From the IMG/VR virus record IMGVR_UViG_3300028392_000038, positions 51,973-115,972 of that record: DNA of 64,000 bases. One strand, written 5' to 3'. Position 1 is the stretch's first letter, and every line of letters begins with the position of its first letter. Positions 23,237 through 31,084 of this stretch are shown in pieces. The position numbers and the translations under genes were made by a program. The notes beneath the pieces were generated by a model that worked only from the letters and a program-made list of their open reading frames with translations, did not search any database and was not told the origin of the DNA. Source of the DNA: a virus.

Positions 23237-25108
23237 ATATCTCTTATAAACATCAGTACCAAATAATTCATAATCAAATGTATTACATATTTTTGATATG
23301 ATTTTAATTATTCTTGTATCTGTTCCAAACCAGATATGGTATTTTTTTTGTAATTCTTCATCTATTTTGTCACCGCTAACGCAAAATGTTTTTATATTAT
23401 CTTTGAATCCACTAAGAGCTAAACCTGATACATTATAGTTAGGATTGAATCCATTTTTCTGCGTCATCCAAGCAAAAAGAGCAGGTATGATATCTTCAGC
23501 TACCGGTATATTATCTTTACTCAATCCCCAATAAACACCTCTTAATTGTTTTCTAAACATATCATTAGATTCTATTTCTCTTATAACATCTTCTTTATTG
23601 AATTTACCTTCTCTATTAATTGTTCTTACTTGTTCTACAACAATAGGTCTTACTATAATTCTGTAGTCTAAACCTCTTTTTTCTTTATCAATTAGTTCTT
23701 CTTCTAATTTATCATAAAGTTTATCATGATTATCATCATCATATAAAAAAGTATACTCGTTTGTATATGGATCTTTTATATACTTTTTTCTACTATAATA
23801 CTTACCATCTATTTCAATGTAAAGATCTTTTCTATCTTTTACACAATAATCAACACCATCGGTAGATATCCTGACTCTAATAACTGATTCATCTTTGGGA
23901 TATAACCAATCACCTAACATCTCTGAATAAATAACATCTACAGAGAAAAACCATTCATTATGATATTGCGATTGAACAACATCATCGGTTGGAGCAGCAT
24001 ACTCATCTTTATATTCTAAGTATTTAGCATCATCTCTATATAGAAAGTCATTTACATTTTCACAATAAACAGCACTATTTTTTGATATATATTCACTATA
24101 CCATTCTGACCAAACAACATTATCTGATATATAACCACCGTCAGTTTCTTGAATTTTAATATAACCACCTTCCGGCCAAAGAGATTCATCATTACATAGG
24201 AGTAGACTTTCATTATTATAACAAATAAATGTATCCATATAAGGATAATATTCAAAATCATTATTATCTAATTTAACATACATAATCCAATCTGTTTTAG
24301 ATTGACCATAATATCTCATTCCTTTTTTATCAGCCCACTCTTGAAATAATATTTTATCAGAATCATTATTTGTATAAATTCTATCCATGTAGTAATCTTC
24401 TTTACAAAATTGTCTACCTTCTTTATGATGATATAGTTTCCAAATAAGAGCTCTTCCAGTTATCTTATCATCGTCACCTTTTAGAATTAGTATTTGACAA
24501 ACTTTAGGATTTTTAACATAGATATCTAAATAGTTTTGACAGCTTTTATATCTCATACAAGAAGCACCTAACTGGCCTTTTCTATTTTCATAATTATCTT
24601 CTAAATACCAGTGTCTAATATCTTCACCAGATAATAATTGTAAATTAGAATTATCTTCATCTTTACTATCAAATGTTGCTTTATATAAATTAACAAATTT
24701 TTCAATGTCTGAATCTGGAATAGATTTACCAGCTTCTGAGAATGTTCTTCTAGACCATCTACCAACATTCATTTCAGTTCTAGATTCATTCCAGAACTCA
24801 GATCCATCCATTTTTATATAAGCACCTTTTGTAAATAACTCTTTATCAATATCCATTTCAGGATATTTTCTCAATATTCTATTTACCTGAACAAATGAAA
24901 TAGTATCATTCTTATCAGTTATGTCTATTAATGTATATTGTGTAAGAACTTGATTGGATCTTTCAGCTTGTAGAAGTAATTTAGCAACTTCTGATCTATT
25001 TTCTATTTTTTTAAGTAAACTTCTGAATTTTTCAGAATAATATAATTGAGAGGTATTACTTTTAACAGTCTCTAAAATATAGTCTAAATAATCTGATAAA
25101 TATCTCAT
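23219..25108 (-). CDS. Tagged large protein of the GSCM paralogue family
   Basis: The ATG at 25108 gives MRYLSDYLDYILETVKSN (tag, ILE site). An upstream ATG at 25144 would add a hydrophobic 12-residue stretch. The region ~150-290 is paralogous to 8252-9394 (LLSGEDIRHWY, GQLGASCMR, DIYVKNPKVCQILIL, GRALIWKL, YYMDRIYTNNDSDK). The C-terminal ~330 residues hold a Trp/Tyr-rich repeated pattern (DNVVWSEWYSEYI, DWLYPKDESVIRV), reminiscent of YARHG/WG-type or surface repeats. 629 residues, function unknown. Confidence 0.6.
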   Translation of the reverse strand: MRYLSDYLDYILETVKSNTSQLYYSEKFRSLLKKIENRSEVAKLLLQAERSNQVLTQYTLIDITDKNDTISFVQVNRILRKYPEMDIDKELFTKGAYIKMDGSEFWNESRTEMNVGRWSRRTFSEAGKSIPDSDIEKFVNLYKATFDSKDEDNSNLQLLSGEDIRHWYLEDNYENRKGQLGASCMRYKSCQNYLDIYVKNPKVCQILILKGDDDKITGRALIWKLYHHKEGRQFCKEDYYMDRIYTNNDSDKILFQEWADKKGMRYYGQSKTDWIMYVKLDNNDFEYYPYMDTFICYNNESLLLCNDESLWPEGGYIKIQETDGGYISDNVVWSEWYSEYISKNSAVYCENVNDFLYRDDAKYLEYKDEYAAPTDDVVQSQYHNEWFFSVDVIYSEMLGDWLYPKDESVIRVRISTDGVDYCVKDRKDLYIEIDGKYYSRKKYIKDPYTNEYTFLYDDDNHDKLYDKLEEELIDKEKRGLDYRIIVRPIVVEQVRTINREGKFNKEDVIREIESNDMFRKQLRGVYWGLSKDNIPVAEDIIPALFAWMTQKNGFNPNYNVSGLALSGFKDNIKTFCVSGDKIDEELQKKYHIWFGTDTRIIKIISKICNTFDYELFGTDVYKRYLFLTF

Positions 25109-25129
25109 AAAAGTATATATAAAAAAATC

Positions 25130-25336
25130 ATGGAAGAAATGCAAGCATTTGATAAAAAAATTAAAATAGTAAAGTGTAGCTATGATACATTTTGGTATAA
25201 AGACCTAGTGGGTCAAACTTTAACATTTGAGGATTATTCACCAAGAGATTATTATGTTAGAATGAATGATGGTATACTGCGTAGTATATTAGTAAATGAT
25301 GTAGAATTTGTAGATAAAAAAAGTCCTCTTATTTAG
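25130..25336 (+). CDS. Small hypothetical protein, 68 aa
   Basis: A beta-rich small protein (IKIVKCSYDTFWYKDLVGQT). Its last codons form the left arm of the terminator. Divergent from the gene upstream. Function unknown. Confidence 0.5.
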   Translation: MEEMQAFDKKIKIVKCSYDTFWYKDLVGQTLTFEDYSPRDYYVRMNDGILRSILVNDVEFVDKKSPLI

Positions 25337-25347
25337 AGGACTTTTTA
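25318..25347. terminator. Bidirectional terminator overlapping a stop codon
   Basis: AAAAAGTCCTCT...AGAGGACTTTTT lies between convergent genes and includes the end of 25130-25336. Confidence 0.75.
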
Positions 25348-26457
25348 TTTAATCTTTTTTTTACGATTCTTAAAAATTTCTTTTGTTGTTTTTGTTAAAA
25401 ATCTTGTTTGAGCTTTTAATCTATCTCTAAAAGGATTATTCTCAGAACCTCCTTGTAGAGTGTTACTAGAAAGTTCTCCTGTTGCTAGTGTGTTAAAATT
25501 AGTAAAAGGCATAATTGAAGATGACATTGGATCACCTGCTCCTCCACCAAAATTAGATTGAGTTTCTACAACTGTATTAGTTGAATTTAATTCAGTATTT
25601 AAATCTGAAGGAAATGTTCTAACTTTTTTAGTTATATTTAAAGGATCCTTAGTACCCTTAACAACAACCTCCTTAATATTAGGAAACCTTTCATTGTGTA
25701 GGTTATCAACTAAGTCTTCAATGTGTTTAACATTTTTTAAATCATCATCTGAAAAACCTATTTTAGCATTCATTCCTAATGATCCAGCAAAATTATTAAT
25801 CTTATCATTGAACTCTAAAAGAACTTCTTCTTTAGCTTTTTCAGGATTTGAAGGAGATCCACCTCTTGAAGGAGAAGAAACACCAACAAAATCACATGTG
25901 TCTAAATACATTTTAACCAATTCGTTTTTTGATGGTTGACCTCTAAGTATTCTTTCTTGTGTTATATCTTGTTTAAATAAGTAAGCAAATTTCAAAAGAT
26001 TATTATACATAGAATATAATTGATCCTCTGTTAAAATATTATCAATTATCCAATCAATACCTAACCTCATTCCTTCTGATTCATGTCCTCTTGCCGTTAT
26101 AATAGCAAATACCGATCCATTTGAAAGACATTCAATAAAATCATTCCAAGCTGGTCCAAATCTTTTCATAGATATTGATTTTTTAACATCATCTAAAAAA
26201 GCATTTATACCTTTGGGTCCATCATCTCTAAAATCAGAGAAAGCATCTTCTTGTGTTCTCCAATTTTCTTTGTCTCCTCTGACTTCCGCAAACTCAGCCG
26301 TAGAAACATCAGTTGGTATCCACTCACCATCTACTTTTTTATCCATGTGTATGACAGTAGTCATATTAAGAATATTATCATCCCAATCAAAGGCATAATA
26401 AAGTAAATAGTCAGAATCTTTATTTTCTGAGATGTATTGATTAAATCTTTTAATCAT
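25345..26457 (-). CDS. Tagged HAD-like phosphatase
   Basis: The 370-residue protein begins MIKRFNQYISENKD (tag, ISE site). HAD motifs are visible: motif I AFDWDDNILNM (~24), motif II FAIITARGHES (~132), and motif IV IGFSDDDLKNVKHIED (~232). The C-terminal ~120 residues are a low-complexity Asn/Gly/Ser-rich tail ending NRKKKIK. The substrate is unknown. It probably shares an operon with the acidic protein upstream. Confidence 0.65.
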   Translation of the reverse strand: MIKRFNQYISENKDSDYLLYYAFDWDDNILNMTTVIHMDKKVDGEWIPTDVSTAEFAEVRGDKENWRTQEDAFSDFRDDGPKGINAFLDDVKKSISMKRFGPAWNDFIECLSNGSVFAIITARGHESEGMRLGIDWIIDNILTEDQLYSMYNNLLKFAYLFKQDITQERILRGQPSKNELVKMYLDTCDFVGVSSPSRGGSPSNPEKAKEEVLLEFNDKINNFAGSLGMNAKIGFSDDDLKNVKHIEDLVDNLHNERFPNIKEVVVKGTKDPLNITKKVRTFPSDLNTELNSTNTVVETQSNFGGGAGDPMSSSIMPFTNFNTLATGELSSNTLQGGSENNPFRDRLKAQTRFLTKTTKEIFKNRKKKIK

Positions 26458-26463
26458 ATAAAA

Positions 26464-26835
26464 TTATTTCTTTTTATTTAAAAAAGATTCGAAAGTCTTT
26501 AATGATTCCATTTTTTCTTCCTCTTCTTCGTCTTGAGATTCTTCTTCGTCTTGAGATTCTTCTTCGTCTTGAGATTCTTCTTCGTCTTGTAACTCATCTT
26601 CTAAGTCTTCAGATCCTTCTTCACCACCAAAATCTTCTTCTTCACCACCAAAATCACCGAATGATTTTACTTCTTCTCCGCCTTCTTCGGTTTCAGTTTC
26701 TTCAGCTCCTTGAGCATCAGTTTCAAGAGAAAATTCTTCAACAGTCTCACCGTCTTTCATAGCAGTAACTGATAACATACCAGCTGTCTCTTCAATAACG
26801 ATTTCGTAACCGTTCATTTCTATTGTAGTTTTCAT
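26464..26835 (-). CDS. Acidic repeat protein with FESF C-terminus
   Basis: I chose the ATG at 26835, giving MKTTIEMNGYEIVIEET. The protein has a short beta-rich head, then runs of Glu/Asp including three SQDEEE repeats, and ends KMESLKTFESFLNKKK. That ending looks like the N-terminal tag moved to the C-terminus and matches the end of 19121-19690. It is a candidate scaffold or core protein by composition only. Confidence 0.6.
   Translation of the reverse strand: MKTTIEMNGYEIVIEETAGMLSVTAMKDGETVEEFSLETDAQGAEETETEEGGEEVKSFGDFGGEEEDFGGEEGSEDLEDELQDEEESQDEEESQDEEESQDEEEEEKMESLKTFESFLNKKK
26524..26590 (-). repeat. 18-bp tandem repeats
   Basis: Three near-perfect copies of an 18-bp unit (TTCTTCGTCTTGAGATTC on the plus strand) encode the SQDEEE repeats. 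Confidence 0.8.
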
Positions 26836-26954
26836 ATAAATAGTTATTTTTTTGTATATATTAATTATCAAATATTAAAATTCGACAGTACTAATATCTT
26901 TTATATATTAAACTTTTACTCCTATTATTTATAAAAAACAAAAACAATCAAAGA

Positions 26955-27632
26955 ATGAACGATTTTAGAAAATTTGCAAATGATAAAATGGTGAGCACCA
27001 CTTACCTTAATGACTACTTTAAAAAACTAAATATAAGAAATAACACAACTCAATTAATTGAAAGTAACGGAATGTCTGTAGATATATTCTCAAAGCTTCT
27101 GGATGATAGAATAATATTTCTATGTACTGAAATAGATTCAGATATATGTAATATCATTAAAGCTCAGTTAATGTATCTTGAGACACAAAATGATGATGAT
27201 ATTAAAATCTATATTGATTCTCCTGGTGGATCTGTTTATAGTGGATTAGGTTTATTAGATGTTATGGATTATGTTAGTCCAGATATCATTACAGTCAATA
27301 CGGGACTAGCTGCGTCAATGGCAGCAGTTATATTATGTTCTGGTTCAAAAGGTAAAAGAAGAGCTCTTAGAAGAAGTAGAACAATGATTCACCAGCCGAT
27401 GACTGGATTTGGATCTTATGCTCAAGCAACTGATATAGAAATTGAATCAAGAGAGATTAACTCTCTAAAAAGAGAACTTTATGAAATTATATCAGAGAAG
27501 ACCGGACAAAACTACGATAAGGTATTTAAGGATGGTGATAGAGACTATTGGATGTCCGCCCAAGATGCTAAGAAATATGGAATGGTTGATGAGATAATAC
27601 AAAAGAGAGATAGTAAAAAGACCAAAAAATAA
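26955..27632 (+). CDS. clpP: ClpP-like serine protease
   Basis: The 225-residue protein has the ClpP/crotonase fold pattern: IKIYIDSPGGSVYSGLGLLD (~92), catalytic Ser in NTGLAASMAAV (~120), catalytic His in RTMIHQPMTGF (~145), and the third-acid region EKTGQNYDKVFKDGDRDYWM. An N-terminal extension of ~50 residues replaces the usual propeptide. No phage ClpX-like partner gene is visible here. It could regulate proteolysis, or serve as the prohead protease needed to cut the N-terminal tags, as ClpP-like proteases do in some phages. The second role is inference. Confidence 0.88.
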   Translation: MNDFRKFANDKMVSTTYLNDYFKKLNIRNNTTQLIESNGMSVDIFSKLLDDRIIFLCTEIDSDICNIIKAQLMYLETQNDDDIKIYIDSPGGSVYSGLGLLDVMDYVSPDIITVNTGLAASMAAVILCSGSKGKRRALRRSRTMIHQPMTGFGSYAQATDIEIESREINSLKRELYEIISEKTGQNYDKVFKDGDRDYWMSAQDAKKYGMVDEIIQKRDSKKTKK

Positions 27633-27674
27633 ATCACATATCCAAGGGGTTGATGTATATTTTATATATACAAT

Positions 27675-28631
27675 ATGGAAAATTATATAAACGATGATGA
27701 GAAGGAGTATAACTCTTTTATCTATCAATGGGAAGATATTAAATTGAATAAATTTTATATTGGGTCACATTATGGTAGTATTAATGATGGTTATCTATTT
27801 GGTGGTATAGACATCAAAAAGGAGTATAAAGAGAGACCAAATGATTTTAAAAGGAAAATATTATCATATCATTTGGTTTCTGAATATTTGGAGATAAGAA
27901 AAATAGAAAAAGAATATCTTATAAAAAATGACGTTGAAAATAATGATTTTTTTTATAATAGAACTAATGAATCATATGGTGGGTATCATAAAAAATCTGT
28001 TGAAAGGAGACTAAATGATATTGATGAAAATGGCTTAAATCATTTTCAGAGATCTGCCTTAAAAATGGTCAAGACTAGAAAAGAAAACGGTAGCTATAAG
28101 ACGTCAAAAATAAAGGAGTATATTACTAAGAATGATATAATGTCTGATATAAAAAATAAAATATCAAAAACTTTGATGGGTAGAAAGTGGGTCAATAAAG
28201 ATGGAGAAATAAGATATATTAGAGAAGAAGAATTCTTAACATATCTAAAAGATGGATGGAGTGATGGATTGAAATATAATATATCATATGATGAATGTAA
28301 AAAAATAGCAATTGATAATAATATAAAATCAGCATCAGAATGGTATAAATACTCAAGTGAAGTAGATTTACCGACACATCCAGAAAGAAGGTATAAAGAA
28401 TGGATAAGTTGGAATAGTTTTCTTGATAAGAAAATTATAAATTATATATCATATGATGAGTGTAAAAAAATAGCAATTGATAATAATATAAAATCAGCAT
28501 CTGAGTGGAAAAAATTAACAAAGTATATAAAGAATATACCATCTAATCCAAGTAGAAAATATAAAGAATGGATAAATTGGTATAGATTCTTAGATAAAGA
28601 ACATTTTGATATTTCTATTTCTCTTCTTTAA
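27675..28631 (+). CDS. GIY-YIG homing endonuclease with INT_rpt-type repeats
   Basis: The N-terminal ~95 residues show a GIY-YIG core: FIYQWEDI (GIY strand), KFYIGSHYG (YIG strand), and a catalytic Glu in EIRKIEKEYL. Then come a basic linker and NUMOD-like segment (GRKWVNKDGEIRYI). Two ~52-residue repeats (SYDECKKIAIDNNIKSASEW, then P..P...YKEWI.W..FLD) follow, of the same type as in 22070-22981. It is inserted right after clpP. Confidence 0.75.
   Translation: MENYINDDEKEYNSFIYQWEDIKLNKFYIGSHYGSINDGYLFGGIDIKKEYKERPNDFKRKILSYHLVSEYLEIRKIEKEYLIKNDVENNDFFYNRTNESYGGYHKKSVERRLNDIDENGLNHFQRSALKMVKTRKENGSYKTSKIKEYITKNDIMSDIKNKISKTLMGRKWVNKDGEIRYIREEEFLTYLKDGWSDGLKYNISYDECKKIAIDNNIKSASEWYKYSSEVDLPTHPERRYKEWISWNSFLDKKIINYISYDECKKIAIDNNIKSASEWKKLTKYIKNIPSNPSRKYKEWINWYRFLDKEHFDISISLL
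28276..28508 (+). repeat. Near-identical direct repeat of ~67 nt inside the GIY-YIG gene
   Basis: The segments at ~28276-28343 and ~28438-28508 are almost the same DNA and both encode SYDECKKIAIDNNIKSASEW. The low divergence points to a recent duplication of the DNA-binding module. Confidence 0.8.
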
Positions 28632-28636
28632 GACAC

Positions 28637-29149
28637 CTATTCTCCTAATAAAAAATATTGGAACTTACTAGATATCATATCTAATTCATATTCCAAATCT
28701 TTTTTATCAATTATTTTAATAATATCACTATTAGGACAAAATACATAATCTTCTGATTGGAGTTCTGCCATAAACTCTACTTTCTTTTCAATAGGTAGTC
28801 GCTTAAACTTTCCAAATACCTTATGAAATTTGGGAAATAAATCTTTGGAAAGAAAAACTTCCTCATCATATTCTTGTCCTAATCTCATAGGTCCAATTCC
28901 TCTTACTCTTATTTGATTAGCAATCTCATTATTAGATAAGTTTCTAACCGAAATTGGAATTCTTGTTAGTTTATTTAACATAGGATAAAGTGACCATGAA
29001 CTAGCACCTCTTTTAATCACATCAGATACATTAGGATAATCTATCCATCTTTCAGGACTAATTTGTGAATTAGCTGAGCTAAGATTCAATAGGTATTTAT
29101 CATTATCATCAGCAGATTCAAATATTTTGTATTTTTTTAAGTATTTCAC
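28637..29149 (-). CDS. Tagged hypothetical protein, 170 aa
   Basis: It starts MKYLKKYKIFESADD (tag, IFE/S site), almost the same as the tag of 248-835. The body is mixed alpha/beta without a recognised motif. It is divergent from 29173-29838 across a 23-nt AT-rich palindromic gap. Confidence 0.6.
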   Translation of the reverse strand: MKYLKKYKIFESADDNDKYLLNLSSANSQISPERWIDYPNVSDVIKRGASSWSLYPMLNKLTRIPISVRNLSNNEIANQIRVRGIGPMRLGQEYDEEVFLSKDLFPKFHKVFGKFKRLPIEKKVEFMAELQSEDYVFCPNSDIIKIIDKKDLEYELDMISSKFQYFLLGE

Positions 29150-29172
29150 TTCTTATATATAATATATAAGAA

Positions 29173-29838
29173 ATGAAAAAGTTTTCTAAATTAATAACAG
29201 AATCAAAACAAGAAACATGGACAAAACATCCATTAGTCAATCCTGTTGATTGGGATGAGATATTCAAACCTTTGATAGAACACATTGAAAGTAATCTTAT
29301 ATCAAAAGTTCCACCTCCGGGTGAAGGAATTTTTAGTAGTAAAACTAAAGGAGCTTTAGATAATCTAATAGATTCAATTTCTGAAGACTACTCTCAATAT
29401 TTTCAAAATGTTGTTGCTGATGGATCACAAGAATCATTCTTTAGTGCGTATGATATAAAAGTATCTTATAATGATATTATGGATTGTATTCAACCTATTT
29501 TAGACCAAACAAATGATATTGAGGATTATCCAAATTGGGATGGTGGTTATCTTTACATAGGTGCCAAAAATTTGAACTATAGAAATTTAGAAGAATTTAT
29601 AGAAGATATAGAAGATATTCATTTAAAGTTAAAAATGTTGAATGTTGATTATAAAATCCAAATACATACCGATAATACAGATGTGAATCTAATCAAAACA
29701 TCTACAGATATAACTAAGAAAATAAAAGATGTAACTGATTTACCTGGATCATCTTCCGAGAAGGCGGTTAAATCAATTAAGGAAGTTTCAATTTTCATTT
29801 TCAATAAAGAAACGGTTCAAGTCGGAGATTTAGACTAA
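29173..29838 (+). CDS. Tagged hypothetical protein, 221 aa
   Basis: It starts MKKFSKLITESKQETW (tag, ITE/S site). The body contains Trp/Pro-rich segments (HPLVNPVDWDEIF, YPNWDGGYLYIG) and an alpha/beta domain. No family is recognised. Followed by a terminator. Confidence 0.6.
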   Translation: MKKFSKLITESKQETWTKHPLVNPVDWDEIFKPLIEHIESNLISKVPPPGEGIFSSKTKGALDNLIDSISEDYSQYFQNVVADGSQESFFSAYDIKVSYNDIMDCIQPILDQTNDIEDYPNWDGGYLYIGAKNLNYRNLEEFIEDIEDIHLKLKMLNVDYKIQIHTDNTDVNLIKTSTDITKKIKDVTDLPGSSSEKAVKSIKEVSIFIFNKETVQVGDLD

Positions 29839-29842
29839 TAAA

Positions 29843-29872
29843 AAAACCCACTAAAAAGTGGGTTTAATTTTT
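29843..29872. terminator. Terminator between convergent genes
   Basis: AAACCCACT...AGTGGGTTT hairpin flanked by A and T runs. Confidence 0.7.
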
Positions 29873-29888
29873 TTACAAAAAAATCTAA

Positions 29889-30242
29889 TTATTTCTTTTC
29901 AGAAGGTTTAGCTTTTTTCACAGCTGGTTTAGCAGAAGGTTTAGCAACTGTTTTTGTAGCTGGTTTAACTTGCTTCGCAGCAGGCTTAGCAACTGGTTTT
30001 TCAGTCTTAGGTTCAGTCTTTGCTTTAGACTTAATATCTTTAGCAGTAACTTTTTTCTCTTCTTTCTTTTCAGCAGCTATTTCAGCTAATCTGTTTTCAA
30101 TTACTTTAGTTGGTTCTTCAACTTTAGCTTTCTCAACTTTAGGAGCCTCAGTTTTTTCAACTGTTACAACTGGCTTTTCGGCTATAGTAATAGCTTCTTC
30201 TTTCTTTCCAAATAGATTTTTAAAGAATGATAATATACTCAT
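29889..30242 (-). CDS. Lys/Ala/Pro-rich histone H1-like protein
   Basis: The 117-residue protein starts MSILSFFKNLFGKK, an amphipathic helix, and continues as a low-complexity tail of KPAAK, AKP and EKK motifs. The composition resembles H1-like or other bacterial disordered basic proteins that bind DNA or membranes. A specific role cannot be given. Confidence 0.6.
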   Translation of the reverse strand: MSILSFFKNLFGKKEEAITIAEKPVVTVEKTEAPKVEKAKVEEPTKVIENRLAEIAAEKKEEKKVTAKDIKSKAKTEPKTEKPVAKPAAKQVKPATKTVAKPSAKPAVKKAKPSEKK

Positions 30243-30352
30243 AATTTAGTTTATTTTTTATTATATATCTATTTCTTTATCTTCCCTCTATAAAAAACCT
30301 CAAAAATTCCACAAATTTAAACACTTAGTATTATTTTATATATAACAATGAG

Positions 30353-31084
30353 ATGAAATTTAGATATGATAAAGAAACTGAAGAAATAGTTGTTACGTCA
30401 GCAACTAGAATTGAATACCACCAAGTTGGTCTTTGGTTAACTCGTCATGTCAAAGGATATAGATATATGCCAGCATTTAAAATGGGTGTTTGGAATGGAC
30501 AACAAACCTATTTCAAAAATGGTAGAGTAAATATAGGTCTTTGGAAAGAAGCTATGAGGGGATGTAAAGAAATTGATGCTCCTTTTATTTTAGAAAATAA
30601 AGAAGACTTTCCACTAAACAAAGATGTAACATTAGAAAAGGTTAAAAACTTCTGTAATGAATTCTTTAAGGATCATAAAGTTAAAACTAAAGATGGTCAA
30701 TGGGTTCCTTTTACACCCTATGAACATCAAATAGAATCAGCATTTAAAATACTTAAAAATAGATTCTGTATGGCAGAGGTTGCTACATCTGGTGGTAAGT
30801 CACTAATCATATCTATAGTAATGTTTTATACATTAAAGAATATGAATCCAGATGCTAAGTTTCTTATCATAGTTCCATCAATTACTTTAGTTACTCAGTT
30901 CTATGATGATTTATTAAAAAATTTCCACGGAGAGAACAATATTACTAATATATATAATAATTATTATTTGGAGATAGAATTGGTTGATAATACTATTTTA
31001 AAATTAAAACCAAATGATAAAATAATAACAAAAAATAGAGGAGAAATTTTTGCAAAAGATTTAACTGAGCTAGACGAAATATGA
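30353..31084 (+). CDS. uvsW: UvsW-like helicase, N-terminal half, ending in a Hint-like segment
   Basis: The 243-residue protein starts with the UvsW N-terminal domain (TSATRIEYHQVGLWLTRHV, MGVWNGQQTYF). It continues with helicase motif I ATSGGKS (~146) and motif Ia FLIIVPSITLVTQ (~170). After LLKNFHGENN the helicase sequence stops. The last ~47 residues (YLEIELVDNTILKLKPNDKI, AKDLTELDEI) resemble block B of the intein/Hint fold. The TGA overlaps the ATG of the endonuclease gene (ATGA). Helicase motifs II-VI are in 32312-33313. Confidence 0.85.
   Translation: MKFRYDKETEEIVVTSATRIEYHQVGLWLTRHVKGYRYMPAFKMGVWNGQQTYFKNGRVNIGLWKEAMRGCKEIDAPFILENKEDFPLNKDVTLEKVKNFCNEFFKDHKVKTKDGQWVPFTPYEHQIESAFKILKNRFCMAEVATSGGKSLIISIVMFYTLKNMNPDAKFLIIVPSITLVTQFYDDLLKNFHGENNITNIYNNYYLEIELVDNTILKLKPNDKIITKNRGEIFAKDLTELDEI

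Noticed and set aside
26524-26590. 18-bp tandem repeats as an origin iteron or attachment site
   Set aside because: They encode an in-frame SQDEEE repeat in an acidic protein, so coding expansion explains them.
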